From assembly GCF_010686705.1 (NCBI RefSeq), contig NZ_JAAGWY010000002.1, positions 148,001-212,000 on the forward strand: 64,000 nt of DNA, read 5' to 3'. Positions 35,479 through 44,414 of the stretch are shown here, piece after piece (within the stretch, counting starts at the first letter, position 1; every line of letters starts with the position of its first letter). The stretch comes from Leifsonia tongyongensis. Its GTDB lineage: Bacteria > Actinomycetota > Actinomycetes > Actinomycetales > Microbacteriaceae. The notes below the pieces were generated by a model that was not told where the DNA came from, did no database searches, and saw only the letters and a list, made by a program, of their open reading frames with translations. The translations under genes were made by a program, and so were the position numbers.

Positions 35479-35496
35479 ACCGGGCCGAACGTCGGG

Positions 35497-35754
35497 TCAG
35501 GTCGCGGCGTCCTGTCGCAGGTCCTCGGTGGTCAGCGGGATGGTCGCCAGGTAGGGGTACGCCGGCATGAGCGAGTAGTCCGAATCGTCTTCGAGCTGGT
35601 AGACGTCGTAGGCGAGCGCGCCGCAGAACGTCGTCGTGACGCGGATCTGCCCGGGCGGGCATCCGCCGATCAGGGGCACGAGCACGACGCTGTCGAGGGT
35701 CTGGCCGTCCTCGTACAGGAGGGCCGCTTTGATGGTTCGCGATGAAGCGTCCAT
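35497..35754 (-). CDS. Hypothetical protein
   Basis: 85 residues, acidic C-terminus (YQLEDDSDYSLMPAYPYLATI), no membrane segment or signal peptide. Two Cys (GGCPPGQ and TFCGAL) could bind metal. I do not recognise a family. It lies between the PHP gene (convergent) and the GH15 gene and may share a transcript with the latter, although the 74-base gap could hold its own promoter. Confidence 0.5.
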   Translation of the reverse strand: MDASSRTIKAALLYEDGQTLDSVVLVPLIGGCPPGQIRVTTTFCGALAYDVYQLEDDSDYSLMPAYPYLATIPLTTEDLRQDAAT

Positions 35755-35828
35755 GCGCGCAGCGTAATCCCGCGCGCCCCCGTCGCGGCGCCGCGCCCCG
35801 GGCGAGTCCGGGATGCGCGCCGTCACGG

Positions 35829-38800
35829 TCAGGGGACCGTCAGTCCGTGGACGACGACCGGGCTGTGGATGAGGAAGTTCAGCTCGTCCGACTGCGTGAC
35901 GCCGGCCGGCGGGATCGTGTCCATCACCTTCGGCACCGTGTTCGGATTGCCCGCGCACAGCGGGCCGGACGCGCCGGATGCGCACACTCCGAAGCTGTAC
36001 TGTCCCGGCGTGCTGGTGAAGGCGCGGGTCTGGTCGAAGCCGTGCGTTCCGTCCTGGCCGGTCAGGGTCACCACGAAGGTCCAGCCGCTCGTCGGCGTCC
36101 CGCCGAGCGCCGTCTTGTCGACGCTGAACGTGGTGTACCGCGAGACCTGGTTCGCGCTCACCGTGACGGTGCCGGCCGACGCTCCGGACGCATCCACGAA
36201 CCTGTTCCCGCCGAAGCCCTGCGCTTCGATCAGCCGGCTCCACGCGGGGGTGACCTGGTAGTTCATCCCGGGGTAGCTCGACGCGGTCGAGGTGCTCGCC
36301 GCACCGGGCTGGCCGACGTAGACGTCGACGAGCTGTGCGCCGTTCGTCGAACCGAACGTCGGGCTGAGGTCGGCCGTCTGCACACGGAACGTCACCGTGG
36401 TCCCGGTGTCGTAGACCTGGAACTTCGTCAGATCGAATGCCCCTGCATGGAAGTCGCCGGCGGTGGGATACGCGTAGGTTCCCGGTCCGTTGTCGTCGCC
36501 GGTCGGGTCGTCCGTGGTGAAGATCAGCGTGCCGTTGACGACGTCGTTGACGACGGAGCGCACCGTCTGCGCGGTGCCGCCGTCGGGTGCGGTGCTCGTG
36601 ACGACCAGCACGTTCGTGCCGACGGCCGAGGTGATGTCGGCGCTGAACGAGCCGTCGTCGGCTGCCGTCAGCGTGGTGTGGGTCGTCACCGAGTTGCCGT
36701 CCGTCGCGACATCGGCGATGTCGATGGTCGCGTGCGGTGCGGCGGTCCCCGTCACCGTGATGGTCGCGCCGGCGGCCGTGCGGTCGACGGGCGACGTCAC
36801 CGTGAGTGCGGTGCCCTTCTGCGTGTGGGTGATGTAGCGGTCTCGCACCTGGACCGGCTGGTCGACGCTGCGTCCGGCCGACAGGTCGGCCGTCAGCCGC
36901 ACCTGCGAGGCGGAACCCCACGACAGCGGGGAGGCCGACCCGTCGGCTTCGCCGTTCACGAAACCGATGGATGCAGTGGCCGGGTCCGACCCGTACGGCG
37001 CCCGTGCGAGGTCGGGCTGGTCCCACACCTGTTCGGGCACGAGCCCTGCGCCCGAGTTCATCGCGTTGATCGCGACGAGGACGGATGCCGCATTGCCCGA
37101 CTGTCCGAGCGCGAGGTACTGCTGCGCCCGCTCGGCCCCGAGCACGGGCCACGGGTGACCGGTGCCGCTGAACGCGTTCGTCCACGGTGCGCCCGTGATC
37201 GTGCAGCTGTTGCCGGAGCCGGCCACGCAGTCGCCGTAGCCGTCGCCGTTGTACCGCAGCCAGCCGGGTCCGTTCGCCGTGTGCCGCTGGATGGTCCCGT
37301 CGGTGACGGCCAGCGAGTTCGCGATGACCGGATCGCTCGCGGGCAGGATGCCCAGCCGCACGTACTCGAGGAAGCCGGCGTCCACGATCGACCGCTGGTC
37401 GAGGGTCGGGCCGCCGTTGCCGACGTTGTAGGAGATCGCCGCATTCGGGTCGCCCGTCTTGGAGAGCCGGATGAAGTAGGGCGAGCTCGACAGGGGCCCC
37501 GTCGTCGTGACACCCCACGCCTTGATCGTGCGCTGGTACTGGTCGGCGGTGGCGCGCCAGACCCGCGCGCTCGCCGCATCCCCGTGGACGTCGGCGATGC
37601 TCGCGGCGGCGATGAGCCCGGCGATCTCGGCGGCGATGGTCGAGGGGGAGTAGCCGGTCTGCTCCTCCCAGCGTTCGACGCCGAAGCTGGGGCCGTGGCT
37701 GATCAGGAAGTTCGCCGCGCTCCTGACGTGGGGCCACAGCGTGTTGTCCGAGGCGAGCCCCGACTGGAGGGCCATCAGGATGGGGTACGCCGTCTCGTCG
37801 AGCTGGTCGTTGAACGCATCCGCCGCCTTGGTGCCGTCGACGAGAGAGTTGCGCGGCTGGGATCCGTTCGCCTGCTGGCTCTTCGTCAGCAGGAAGCGCA
37901 CCGTGTCCTGTGCGGTGGCGAGGTCGCCGTCGGTGTAGAGGGCCGTCCACGCCTCGTACAGGTCGCGCGAGAAGACTTCGCGGTAGCCGCTCGTGAACAG
38001 GTTGTTCGGGTCGTTGGCGACGATCGACTGGCCCCAGGGAGCGTCGAGGCCTGCGACGATCGCGCCCGGGTGGAGCTTGTCCTCAGAGGCCTTCACGACG
38101 TTCGCCGACTGGTAGTAGTCGAGGAGGGCGGTGCGACGCTGGCTGTTCGTGAGTCCTGTTCCGTCGAGGTTCGGTCGCTTGAGGCCGGTGTCGTATTTCG
38201 CCCAGCCGCCGAGGTAGGAGGCGGTCAGTCTGGCGAGCGAACTCTGCACGGTCGACCCGGCTGTCGCAACCGCTGCAGCCTGCGTGGTGCCGAAACCGAG
38301 CGCGATCGTCGCCGAACCGTGCTGGTCGCGCGTGACGCCGACCGTCTGCTCCACGTTGCCGCCGGTCGCGGTTTCCGTGGCCGGGCTGAGCGTGTGGATG
38401 CTGTCCAGCTGCGTGATCGAATCGCTCGCGGTTCCGACGAAACCGCTGCTCACGGCCGAGAACGGCCGGTCCGCGCGCAGCGCGAGGAAGGAGGGGACGG
38501 CGTAGGCCGTACGGTTCGCCTGGCTGGTCGTGTGCGTGTCGTACGAGACCGGCACCGGGGTTCCCGTCGAGGTGTCGACGACGGCGTTGTCCGCGCCGCC
38601 GTTCGCCGTGCCGCCGCCTCCGTTGCCGCCCGCGTTCGCATCCATCCGCAGGTACAGCGCGTAGTCGCGGGCTGCCTTCGTCAGCGGAACGTACGTCGTG
38701 TGCACGACGACGCTGTCACGGGCGGGGTCGGTGAGGTAGCTGGTGACGAGTCGGTACGCGCCGCTCTTCGCCGTGGACGTGACCGTGCACATCATCCCGG

Positions 38801-39137
38801 TCGGGTCCGAGGCGACCGTGTAGGTCGTGTCGCGTTCCTGCAGGTCGGCGAAACTCGAGCCGTCCGTGACGAGGAACTGCATCGTCTGGACGTTCGTGGC
38901 GTCCACGGTCGGAGCGTACACATCGCTGAGGATCCCGTTCGCGACGGTGAACCAGATCGTGGAGCCGGTGTTGCGGGCGGTGCCGACGCAGTCCTTGCGT
39001 GATTGGGCCTGGTGGCTGACAGCTCCGGGGGAGCCCGTGGCCTCCGTCGCCGCGCTGGCGCTGACCGAATTGAGTCCGATTGCCGCAAGGGCGAAAGTGG
39101 TGACGGCGACAGGCACGACGAAACGGCGACGGATCAC
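35829..39137 (-). CDS. Secreted GH15 glucodextranase/glucoamylase-like enzyme
   Basis: 1102 residues, exported by a Sec signal peptide (about 1-30, ending SASAATEA). It has an N-terminal beta domain (about 45-290), an (alpha/alpha)6 GH15 catalytic domain (about 310-710), an Ig-like linker (about 735-820) and a glucodextranase C-terminal DOMON-like module (from about 830, TDDPTGDDNGPGTYAYPT). The presumed catalytic acid and base are Glu in ERWEEQTGYSPS (near 490) and VPEQVWD (near 701). The Arthrobacter glucodextranase has the same domain order and releases glucose from dextran. Oligosaccharide specificity is not proven. The gene stands alone with no sugar transporter nearby. Confidence 0.9.
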   Translation of the reverse strand: MIRRRFVVPVAVTTFALAAIGLNSVSASAATEATGSPGAVSHQAQSRKDCVGTARNTGSTIWFTVANGILSDVYAPTVDATNVQTMQFLVTDGSSFADLQERDTTYTVASDPTGMMCTVTSTAKSGAYRLVTSYLTDPARDSVVVHTTYVPLTKAARDYALYLRMDANAGGNGGGGTANGGADNAVVDTSTGTPVPVSYDTHTTSQANRTAYAVPSFLALRADRPFSAVSSGFVGTASDSITQLDSIHTLSPATETATGGNVEQTVGVTRDQHGSATIALGFGTTQAAAVATAGSTVQSSLARLTASYLGGWAKYDTGLKRPNLDGTGLTNSQRRTALLDYYQSANVVKASEDKLHPGAIVAGLDAPWGQSIVANDPNNLFTSGYREVFSRDLYEAWTALYTDGDLATAQDTVRFLLTKSQQANGSQPRNSLVDGTKAADAFNDQLDETAYPILMALQSGLASDNTLWPHVRSAANFLISHGPSFGVERWEEQTGYSPSTIAAEIAGLIAAASIADVHGDAASARVWRATADQYQRTIKAWGVTTTGPLSSSPYFIRLSKTGDPNAAISYNVGNGGPTLDQRSIVDAGFLEYVRLGILPASDPVIANSLAVTDGTIQRHTANGPGWLRYNGDGYGDCVAGSGNSCTITGAPWTNAFSGTGHPWPVLGAERAQQYLALGQSGNAASVLVAINAMNSGAGLVPEQVWDQPDLARAPYGSDPATASIGFVNGEADGSASPLSWGSASQVRLTADLSAGRSVDQPVQVRDRYITHTQKGTALTVTSPVDRTAAGATITVTGTAAPHATIDIADVATDGNSVTTHTTLTAADDGSFSADITSAVGTNVLVVTSTAPDGGTAQTVRSVVNDVVNGTLIFTTDDPTGDDNGPGTYAYPTAGDFHAGAFDLTKFQVYDTGTTVTFRVQTADLSPTFGSTNGAQLVDVYVGQPGAASTSTASSYPGMNYQVTPAWSRLIEAQGFGGNRFVDASGASAGTVTVSANQVSRYTTFSVDKTALGGTPTSGWTFVVTLTGQDGTHGFDQTRAFTSTPGQYSFGVCASGASGPLCAGNPNTVPKVMDTIPPAGVTQSDELNFLIHSPVVVHGLTVP

Positions 39138-39278
39138 GGTCCTACTCCTTCGCGGTCAGCTCCCCTGCTGACACATCAATGGCGACGGTACGCCATGGCT
39201 GCTGGCGAGACAAGGATCGGATGCGCGTACTATTCGCAGCAGACACCCCCGTCCAGAAACCCGAACCGAAGGAACGGC

Positions 39279-39608
39279 ATGATCACGTTCTCCTGGCTCC
39301 TCCTCATCGGCCTCGTCGGCGGCGTCCTCGCCGTCATCGACGGAGCCGCCCGCACCCGTGGGCGCGGGACACCCATCCTCGCCATCATCGAGATCGTGGT
39401 GGGCGCCCTCTGGGTGCTCTCGCTGTTCTTCCCTTCGATCCCGTTCGGGGCGGTGACGCTCGCCATCGTCACGTTGATCGTCCTGGTCGTCCAGCTCGTG
39501 CTGCCCGGAAAGCGACGGGGGGGCGCGATGACGATCATCGCCCTCATCCTCACAGCCGTCTGGATCGTGCTCGCCCTGCACTGGGTGATCATCCCCGGCG
39601 TCAACTGA
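39279..39608 (+). CDS. Small integral membrane protein
   Basis: 109 residues with four hydrophobic segments (SWLLLIGLVGGVLAVIDG, TPILAIIEIVVGALWVLSLF, VTLAIVTLIVLVVQLVL and TIIALILTAVWIVLALHWVII). AAGGA lies five bases before the ATG. I know of no assigned function. It is single and convergent with the next gene. Confidence 0.72.
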   Translation: MITFSWLLLIGLVGGVLAVIDGAARTRGRGTPILAIIEIVVGALWVLSLFFPSIPFGAVTLAIVTLIVLVVQLVLPGKRRGGAMTIIALILTAVWIVLALHWVIIPGVN

Positions 39609-39630
39609 AGCGGGTCGTCGTAGCGCCGCG

Positions 39631-39990
39631 TCAGGAGCTGGCGTGGCGGCGTCGCTTCGCGGCGGTGCCTTCCGGGATCTCCTCGCGGATCTCGGCACGG
39701 AGCTCGTCGTCGAGCCGCAGCCCCGCCGACGAGTTCGACGACTCGGTCAGGAGCATGAGCCAGTCTTTGTTGATCGCGGGGATCTGCGCGCCGGAGTAAC
39801 GGAAGAGGAGGCTCAGCGACGGGTCGAACCACGCCGTGGTGATGACGTCGTCCCCGCGGGTGCGGTCGGTCCACGTCATCAGGAAGCCTTCGCGGCGGCG
39901 CAGTTTCAGGCCGATGACGATCTGCAGGTGCGCCAGGACGCGGTCGTCGAAGGTGAACTCGGCGGTGCCGTCGTACACGAGTGTGCCCAT
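39631..39990 (-). CDS. DUF7882-type protein of Microbacteriaceae
   Basis: 119 residues. The opening MGTLVYDGTAEFTFDDRVLA, then HLQIVIGLKLRRREGFLMTW, is the conserved face of a small Microbacteriaceae family sometimes mislabelled as an ATP-dependent DNA ligase. It contains none of the ligase motifs. No membrane or signal region is present and the function is unknown. A basic tail AAKRRRHASS ends it. The start at 39990 is set by the family N-terminus. Confidence 0.75.
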   Translation of the reverse strand: MGTLVYDGTAEFTFDDRVLAHLQIVIGLKLRRREGFLMTWTDRTRGDDVITTAWFDPSLSLLFRYSGAQIPAINKDWLMLLTESSNSSAGLRLDDELRAEIREEIPEGTAAKRRRHASS

Positions 39991-40087
39991 GCTGCCCCCG
40001 ATCGAGCGCTGTACCGCGAAGCGACGATGCCCCGCGATCCGAATGCTATTCGACGGGATCGGGTGCGCGCGCCCCCAAAACACGCGT

Positions 40088-40142
40088 GAGCACAGGGTTC
40101 TTCCCGAAAAGACGCGGTCTTAGCGGGAAAAACCCTGTGCTC
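40088..40142. terminator. Long stem-loop downstream of rpmJ
   Basis: Arms GAGCACAGGGTTCTTCCCG (40088-40106) and its complement (40124-40142) pair over 19 bases with one mismatch. An inner AAGAC-GCG-GTCTT hairpin fills the loop. It shares the AGCACAG/CTGTGCT outer bases with the hairpin at 25763-25816. It probably ends the rpmJ transcript; bases 39991-40163 contain no gene. Confidence 0.65.
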
Positions 40143-40163
40143 GACGGATGCTCGGTGGGCGCG

Positions 40164-40286
40164 TCAGCCCTGGCGGGCCTTGTAGCGCGGGTTCAGCTTG
40201 TTGATCACGAATGTGCGCCCGCGGCGGCGGACGACCTGCGATCCCTGCTGGGTCTTCATCGAACTGAGCGAGTTGCGTACCTTCAT
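40164..40286 (-). CDS. rpmJ: 50S ribosomal protein L36, type B (zinc-independent)
   Basis: 40 residues: [11 protein letters not shown] at the start and [19 protein letters not shown] near the end. The Cys/His zinc ribbon of ordinary L36 is absent, so this is the C-minus paralogue that can replace the zinc-binding form in zinc shortage. A 15-base palindrome resembling a Zur operator lies upstream (40309-40323), in keeping with zinc-controlled expression. The gene stands alone and not with other zinc-independent ribosomal genes. Confidence 0.92.
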   Translation of the reverse strand: MKVRNSLSSMKTQQGSQVVRRRGRTFVINKLNPRYKARQG

Positions 40287-40308
40287 GTCTGGGTTTCCCT
40301 TCCAGTGA

Positions 40309-40323
40309 TGAGAACCATTCTCA
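40309..40323. promoter_or_regulatory. Putative Zur operator
   Basis: TGAGAA-CCA-TTCTCA is a perfect palindrome that differs from the actinobacterial Zur consensus TGAAAATGATTTTCA only in a few inner positions. It is 22 bases upstream of the start codon of the zinc-independent L36, the type of gene Zur represses when zinc is plentiful. Confidence 0.7.
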
Positions 40324-40366
40324 GGAAGGTTTTGTTCCGGATGCGTCGCAGCTGCGCAACCGGGCG

Positions 40367-41512
40367 TCAGCGCCCGGCCCGCTCGGGCGAGAGGCGCATC
40401 AGGACGATCGTGGTCGAATCGTCCAGGTCGGCGATGTCGGAGCGTGACTTCACGAAATCGGAGAACGACCGGAAACCGAGCGTCTTCTCGCTGAACGACG
40501 GGTCCATCCGCTTCATCTGCGACTTCACCGACGAACTGTGCAGCCAATCCGCGTCGTCCTTCTCATGCCCGAGGCGCAACGCGCGCTCGAGCAGCCGCGA
40601 CGCGAGTTCCTGGGGATCCTCGGCGGGCGCATCCGGTTCCGTGTCGGCGGATTCACCCTGCTCGGCATCCGAGAAGGCGACCGCGAGCGCCTCGGATTCG
40701 GCCGGGCCGGCCGACCGGGACGTGCGGCGCGAGCGCGCAGGCGCAGCTGCGGGTTCGGCCGCCGGCTCGATCTTCGTCTCGGCAGGCGCCTCGGCAGGCG
40801 CCTCGGCAGGCGCCTCCGCGGATGCCTCGGCCGCCTTCTTGCCGCTCGACCGTCGCTTCGTCGTCGGGGCCGAAGGCGCCTTGGCCGGGGCTTCAGCAGG
40901 ACCCTCGACAGGGGCCGCCGTCCTGCTCGGTGCCCGCTTCAGCGGCACCACGCCCGGCAGATCGTCGTAGTTGACGAATTCGTCGCACGCTGCAGCCAGC
41001 GTCTTGCTCGTCGAGCCCGCCATCCCGACACCCACGACGTAGCGGCCGAGGCGCTTGCACCGCTGCGCGAGGGCGATGTAGTCGGAGTCGCCGGCGACGA
41101 TGACCACGTGTGTGAGGTCGGAGAGGCGGAACAGGTCCTCGACGGCGTCGACGGCGAGCCGGATGTCGGCCCCGTTCTTCGCATAGGCCGCCGCCGGGAA
41201 CAGCTGCACCAGGTCGACCGCACGCCCCACCAGCTGCCCGCGGTACTCCGCGTTCATCGGTGTCGACCAGTCCGCGTACGCCCGGGTGAGCACCAGTGTG
41301 CCGAACGATGAGGCGAAGTCGATCACCGCGCCGAGGTCCACGGTCGCGCGGGCGAGCCGCTCGGCGACCTCCGGGTCGGCGTTCTTGCCGGCCGTGATCT
41401 TCGCCCGGTCGCGCTGGAAGGCGTTGCGGCCGTTCACCTGGTCGTAGCGCGACAGGATGATGTTGTCGAAGTCGATGTAGACGGCCACGCGGCCGTCACC
41501 TGGTTCAGCCAT
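40367..41512 (-). CDS. NYN-domain ribonuclease-like protein with C-terminal LOTUS/OST-HTH
   Basis: 381 residues. The NYN (PIN-like) domain occupies about 8-185: [28 protein letters not shown] and [17 protein letters not shown] supply the acidic metal ligands. An alanine/proline-rich linker (about 195-300) includes [13 protein letters not shown], encoded by a 12-bp tandem repeat. The C-terminus (about 300-375) fits the LOTUS/OST-HTH fold ([35 protein letters not shown]) that binds RNA. It is likely an RNA-processing nuclease. AAGAGG lies four bases before the ATG. Confidence 0.85.
   Translation of the reverse strand: MAEPGDGRVAVYIDFDNIILSRYDQVNGRNAFQRDRAKITAGKNADPEVAERLARATVDLGAVIDFASSFGTLVLTRAYADWSTPMNAEYRGQLVGRAVDLVQLFPAAAYAKNGADIRLAVDAVEDLFRLSDLTHVVIVAGDSDYIALAQRCKRLGRYVVGVGMAGSTSKTLAAACDEFVNYDDLPGVVPLKRAPSRTAAPVEGPAEAPAKAPSAPTTKRRSSGKKAAEASAEAPAEAPAEAPAETKIEPAAEPAAAPARSRRTSRSAGPAESEALAVAFSDAEQGESADTEPDAPAEDPQELASRLLERALRLGHEKDDADWLHSSSVKSQMKRMDPSFSEKTLGFRSFSDFVKSRSDIADLDDSTTIVLMRLSPERAGR
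40779..40814 (-). repeat. 12-bp tandem repeat coding for an APAE linker
   Basis: Three perfect copies of TCGGCAGGCGCC (40779-40790, 40791-40802, 40803-40814) encode repeated Ala-Pro-Ala-Glu in the linker of the NYN protein. The copy number can change without a frameshift. Confidence 0.9.
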
Positions 41513-41664
41513 GGATCCTCTTCCCGAATACGCACCTGCCGAAACCGCACCTGCGTGGCTCCAGTCTGGCCGAAGTTTTCCCGAGATGGACCGTTCGACC
41601 CGATCAGGCGTACGTTCGGCGTGTGGCCCGGTGCCAACGCGGGCCGTTCAGGCGGGAGGCAGTC

Positions 41665-43163
41665 ATGACATCGCTCTGGCTGGCGCGGGCTGGTCGCGCC
41701 AACACCGATCCGTACCCGGCAGGTGAGCACGTCGACACGATCGTGATCGGCGCAGGCATCACCGGGCTCGCCACGGCGCTCATGCTGTGCAGGGCGGGGA
41801 TGCGCGTCGCGGTGATCGAGGCGCGGCAGATCGGCGCTGCCGCGACCGGCAACACCTCGGCGAAGCTGAGTCTGCTGCAGGGCGACGTGCTGGGCAGCAT
41901 CCGCCAGCACGCCAACGACCGGGTGCTCCAGGCCTACGTCGACGCGAACCTGGCCGGCCGGCGCTGGCTGCTCGACTACCTCGAGGAGCGCTCCGTGCCG
42001 GTGCAGCGCCGCGACGCCTGGACGTTCGCGACCACGAGCGAAGGCGCGGCGCTCCTGGATACCGAGCTCGAGGCATCCAGGGTCGCGGGGCTCGCCGTCG
42101 AGCGCGACGACCGGACCGAGCTGCCGTTCGCGATCGAGGGCGCACTGCGACTCCGCGACCAGGCCCAGTTCGATCCGATGGATGTGCTGCTCGCGCTGGC
42201 CGACGATGTGCGGCCTTGGGCGGTCTCGTGGTCGAGGGCGAGAGAGTGGTCGGCGTGGACGCAGGTAAACCGGCGACCGTGAGGACGGCATCCGGGCCGA
42301 TGACGGCGGACGCCGTCGTCCTGGCGACCGGCGCACCCATCCTGGAACGCGGGCTCTATTTCGCGAAGACGGAGGTGCGTCGCTCCTATGTGGTCGCGAT
42401 GCGCGTCCCCGGCGGTGAGGATGCGATCCCGCGCGGCATGTACCTGTCGATCGAGCGGCCGACGCACTCGCTACGCACCGCTCCCGATCCGGGCGGCGAA
42501 CTGCTGCTCGTCGGCGGCAACGGTCATCCGACCGGGCGCGTCCCGTCGGAGCTGGCGTACGTCGACGGACTCGCGCAGTGGGGGGTGGAGAACTTCCCCG
42601 GGGCGGTCGAGGTGTCCCGGTGGTCGGCGCAGGACTACCGTTCGGGAAACCTGATCCCGTTCGTCGGGTGGTTCCCCCGCGGCCGGGGGCGCGTCTACCT
42701 CGCGACCGGGTACAACAAGTGGGGCATGACGAACGGTGTGGCTGCCGCGCTCAGCCTGACCGCCGACCTGACGGGTGAGACGCTCGACTGGGCGCAGGTG
42801 ATGCACCACCGTCGCACGCATCCGGCCGATCTCGCTGCGGGCATCGGGATGAACGTCCGCGTCGGCACGACGATGGCGAAGGTCTGGGCGGCGGCGGAGA
42901 GGGCGGAGCCCGACATCGCAGAAGAGATGAGCCCGCCCGCCGAAGGCACCGGGCATGTGGGGCACGCCGGCCGGCATCCGGTCGCCGTGTCCACGATCGA
43001 CGGGCGCACCTGCGCACTGTCGGCTGTCTGCACCCACCTCGGCGGGATCGTCCACTGGAACGACGCCGAACACACCTGGGACTGCCCACTGCACGGTTCA
43101 CGGTTCGCGCCGGACGGCGACGTGCTCGAGGGGCCGGCGACGGAGTCGCTGCGGCAGGCGTGA
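41665..43163 (+). pseudogene. FAD-dependent oxidoreductase with Rieske domain, frameshifted
   Basis: The first frame gives a DAO-type N-terminus (TIVIGAGITGLATALMLCRAG, about residues 23-43) and runs to 42282. Homology continues from about 42217 in the frame shifted by one base (GGLVVEGERVVGVDAG), through the rest of the FAD domain, to a C-terminal Rieske [2Fe-2S] domain (CTHLGGIVHWND and CPLHGSRF). One missing G near 42213/42214 restores the reading frame. GGGAGG precedes the ATG at 41665. An intact protein of about 500 residues would be a Rieske-fused glycine/D-amino-acid-oxidase-like enzyme. A sequencing error is as likely as true inactivation. Confidence 0.85.
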
Positions 43164-43192
43164 GTGTGCCCGGCCTCGCTTGGCGACCTGGC

Positions 43193-43477
43193 TCAGGCGG
43201 TCGACCCTTCCAGCTCGGCTCTTTCGAGTACACGGGTGAGCGGGGGAGCCGTCCGCAGCTGTGCGAGCGCCGACTCGAACCGGCGATGGTAGGTGCGCTT
43301 TCCCGGTCGGCAGATCTCGGTGACTTCGAACATGCCGCCGACCTGCTGGACGAACCCGAGAAGGGAATGCGGATCGGCCTCGTCGCCGTTCATCAGGCTC
43401 ACACGCCATTCGGATGCGGAGATCTCGACGACGTCGACTCCGAAATCGGCATACGTCTGGAGTCTTCGGTGGTTCAT
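43193..43477 (-). CDS. Hypothetical small protein
   Basis: 94 residues, soluble: VVEISASEWRVSLMNGDEAD, then LLGFVQQVGGMFEVTEIC and RRFESALAQL. The alternating strands and final helix suggest an alpha-beta fold. I do not recognise a family. It converges on the Rieske oxidoreductase gene with a 29-base gap. Codon usage and third-position GC are typical of the genome. Confidence 0.55.
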   Translation of the reverse strand: MNHRRLQTYADFGVDVVEISASEWRVSLMNGDEADPHSLLGFVQQVGGMFEVTEICRPGKRTYHRRFESALAQLRTAPPLTRVLERAELEGSTA

Positions 43478-43615
43478 GACTCTTACTCAACTCCTGTTGG
43501 GAGCGTTGCGAAAGGGATTGACATTCGCGGGTTTTGACGTCCTGCGGGGACGAAATGTCGGCCGATACGGAGCACACTGGAATGGACAGCATTCGCACGG
43601 GGTGAGGAGGATGCC

Positions 43616-44410
43616 GTGACGCAGACGGACGCGGCCGACACCTGGGAGCATGCCGCTGCATACGAGCGCTACATCGGCCGGTGGAGCACCCGCGTCGCCC
43701 AGGTGTTCCTCGACTGGCTCGGGCTGCCGCCCGGGTTGCGCTGGCTCGACGTCGGGTGCGGAACCGGGGCGCTCACGGCCGAGATCGTCGAACGCTGTGA
43801 GCCCTCCTCGACGGTCGGTGTCGAGCCGTCCGAAGCGTTCCTCGCCCAGGCGAAGAAGCGGCTGGGCGCCCGGGCCGAGCTGCATCGTGCGGGGGCGGAT
43901 GCGATCCCGTTGCCCGACGCATCCGTGGACGTCACGGTCTCGGGTCTCGTGCTGAACTTCGTTCCGGATGCGCGGGCAGCCGTCGCCGAGGCGAAACGTG
44001 TCACGCGTGCCGGCGGTGCGATCGCCGCCTACGTCTGGGACTACGTCGGCCGCATGGAACTGTTGCGCTACTTCTGGGATGCGGCGGTCGAGCTCGATGC
44101 AACCGCACCGGATGAAGGTTCCCGGTTTCCGATCAGCGACCCGGGGCGGCTGGAAGAGCTCTTCGCCGGCGCCGGGCTGACCGGCCCGCATGCGCGCTCC
44201 ATCGACGTGCCCACGACGTTCACCGACTTCGACGACTACTGGCAGCCCTTCCTCGGTGGACAGGGCCCGGCTCCCGCCTACGCGATGTCTCTCGACGAGC
44301 CCGCGCGGAACCGGCTGCGGGACCGCATCCGCGAACGCCTGCCGATCCGCGGCGACGGGTCGATCCCGCTCGTCGCGCGCGCCTGGGCGGTGCGCGCCTC
44401 CGTCGCGTGA
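43616..44410 (+). CDS. Class I SAM-dependent methyltransferase
   Basis: 264 residues. Motif I is LRWLDVGCGTGALTAEI (about 42-58). It is followed by the acidic end of strand 2 (VGVEPSEAF), DAIPLPDASVDVTVSGLVLNF and RAGGAIAAYVWD, the UbiE/Methyltransf_11 pattern. A C-terminal cap carries FDDYWQPFLGG. It methylates a small molecule of unknown identity. The GTG at 43616 follows GAGGAG. It ends five bases from the convergent YrhK-like gene. Confidence 0.9.
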   Translation: MTQTDAADTWEHAAAYERYIGRWSTRVAQVFLDWLGLPPGLRWLDVGCGTGALTAEIVERCEPSSTVGVEPSEAFLAQAKKRLGARAELHRAGADAIPLPDASVDVTVSGLVLNFVPDARAAVAEAKRVTRAGGAIAAYVWDYVGRMELLRYFWDAAVELDATAPDEGSRFPISDPGRLEELFAGAGLTGPHARSIDVPTTFTDFDDYWQPFLGGQGPAPAYAMSLDEPARNRLRDRIRERLPIRGDGSIPLVARAWAVRASVA

Positions 44411-44414
44411 CGCT

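Noticed and set aside
35742-39002. 1086-codon plus-strand frame opposite the GH15 gene
   Set aside because: Antisense shadow of the glucodextranase-like gene, which has a signal peptide, catalytic glutamates and C-terminal module on the minus strand.
39631-39990. Annotation as ATP-dependent DNA ligase
   Set aside because: Family members are sometimes labelled so, but no KxDG or other ligase motif exists in its 119 residues.
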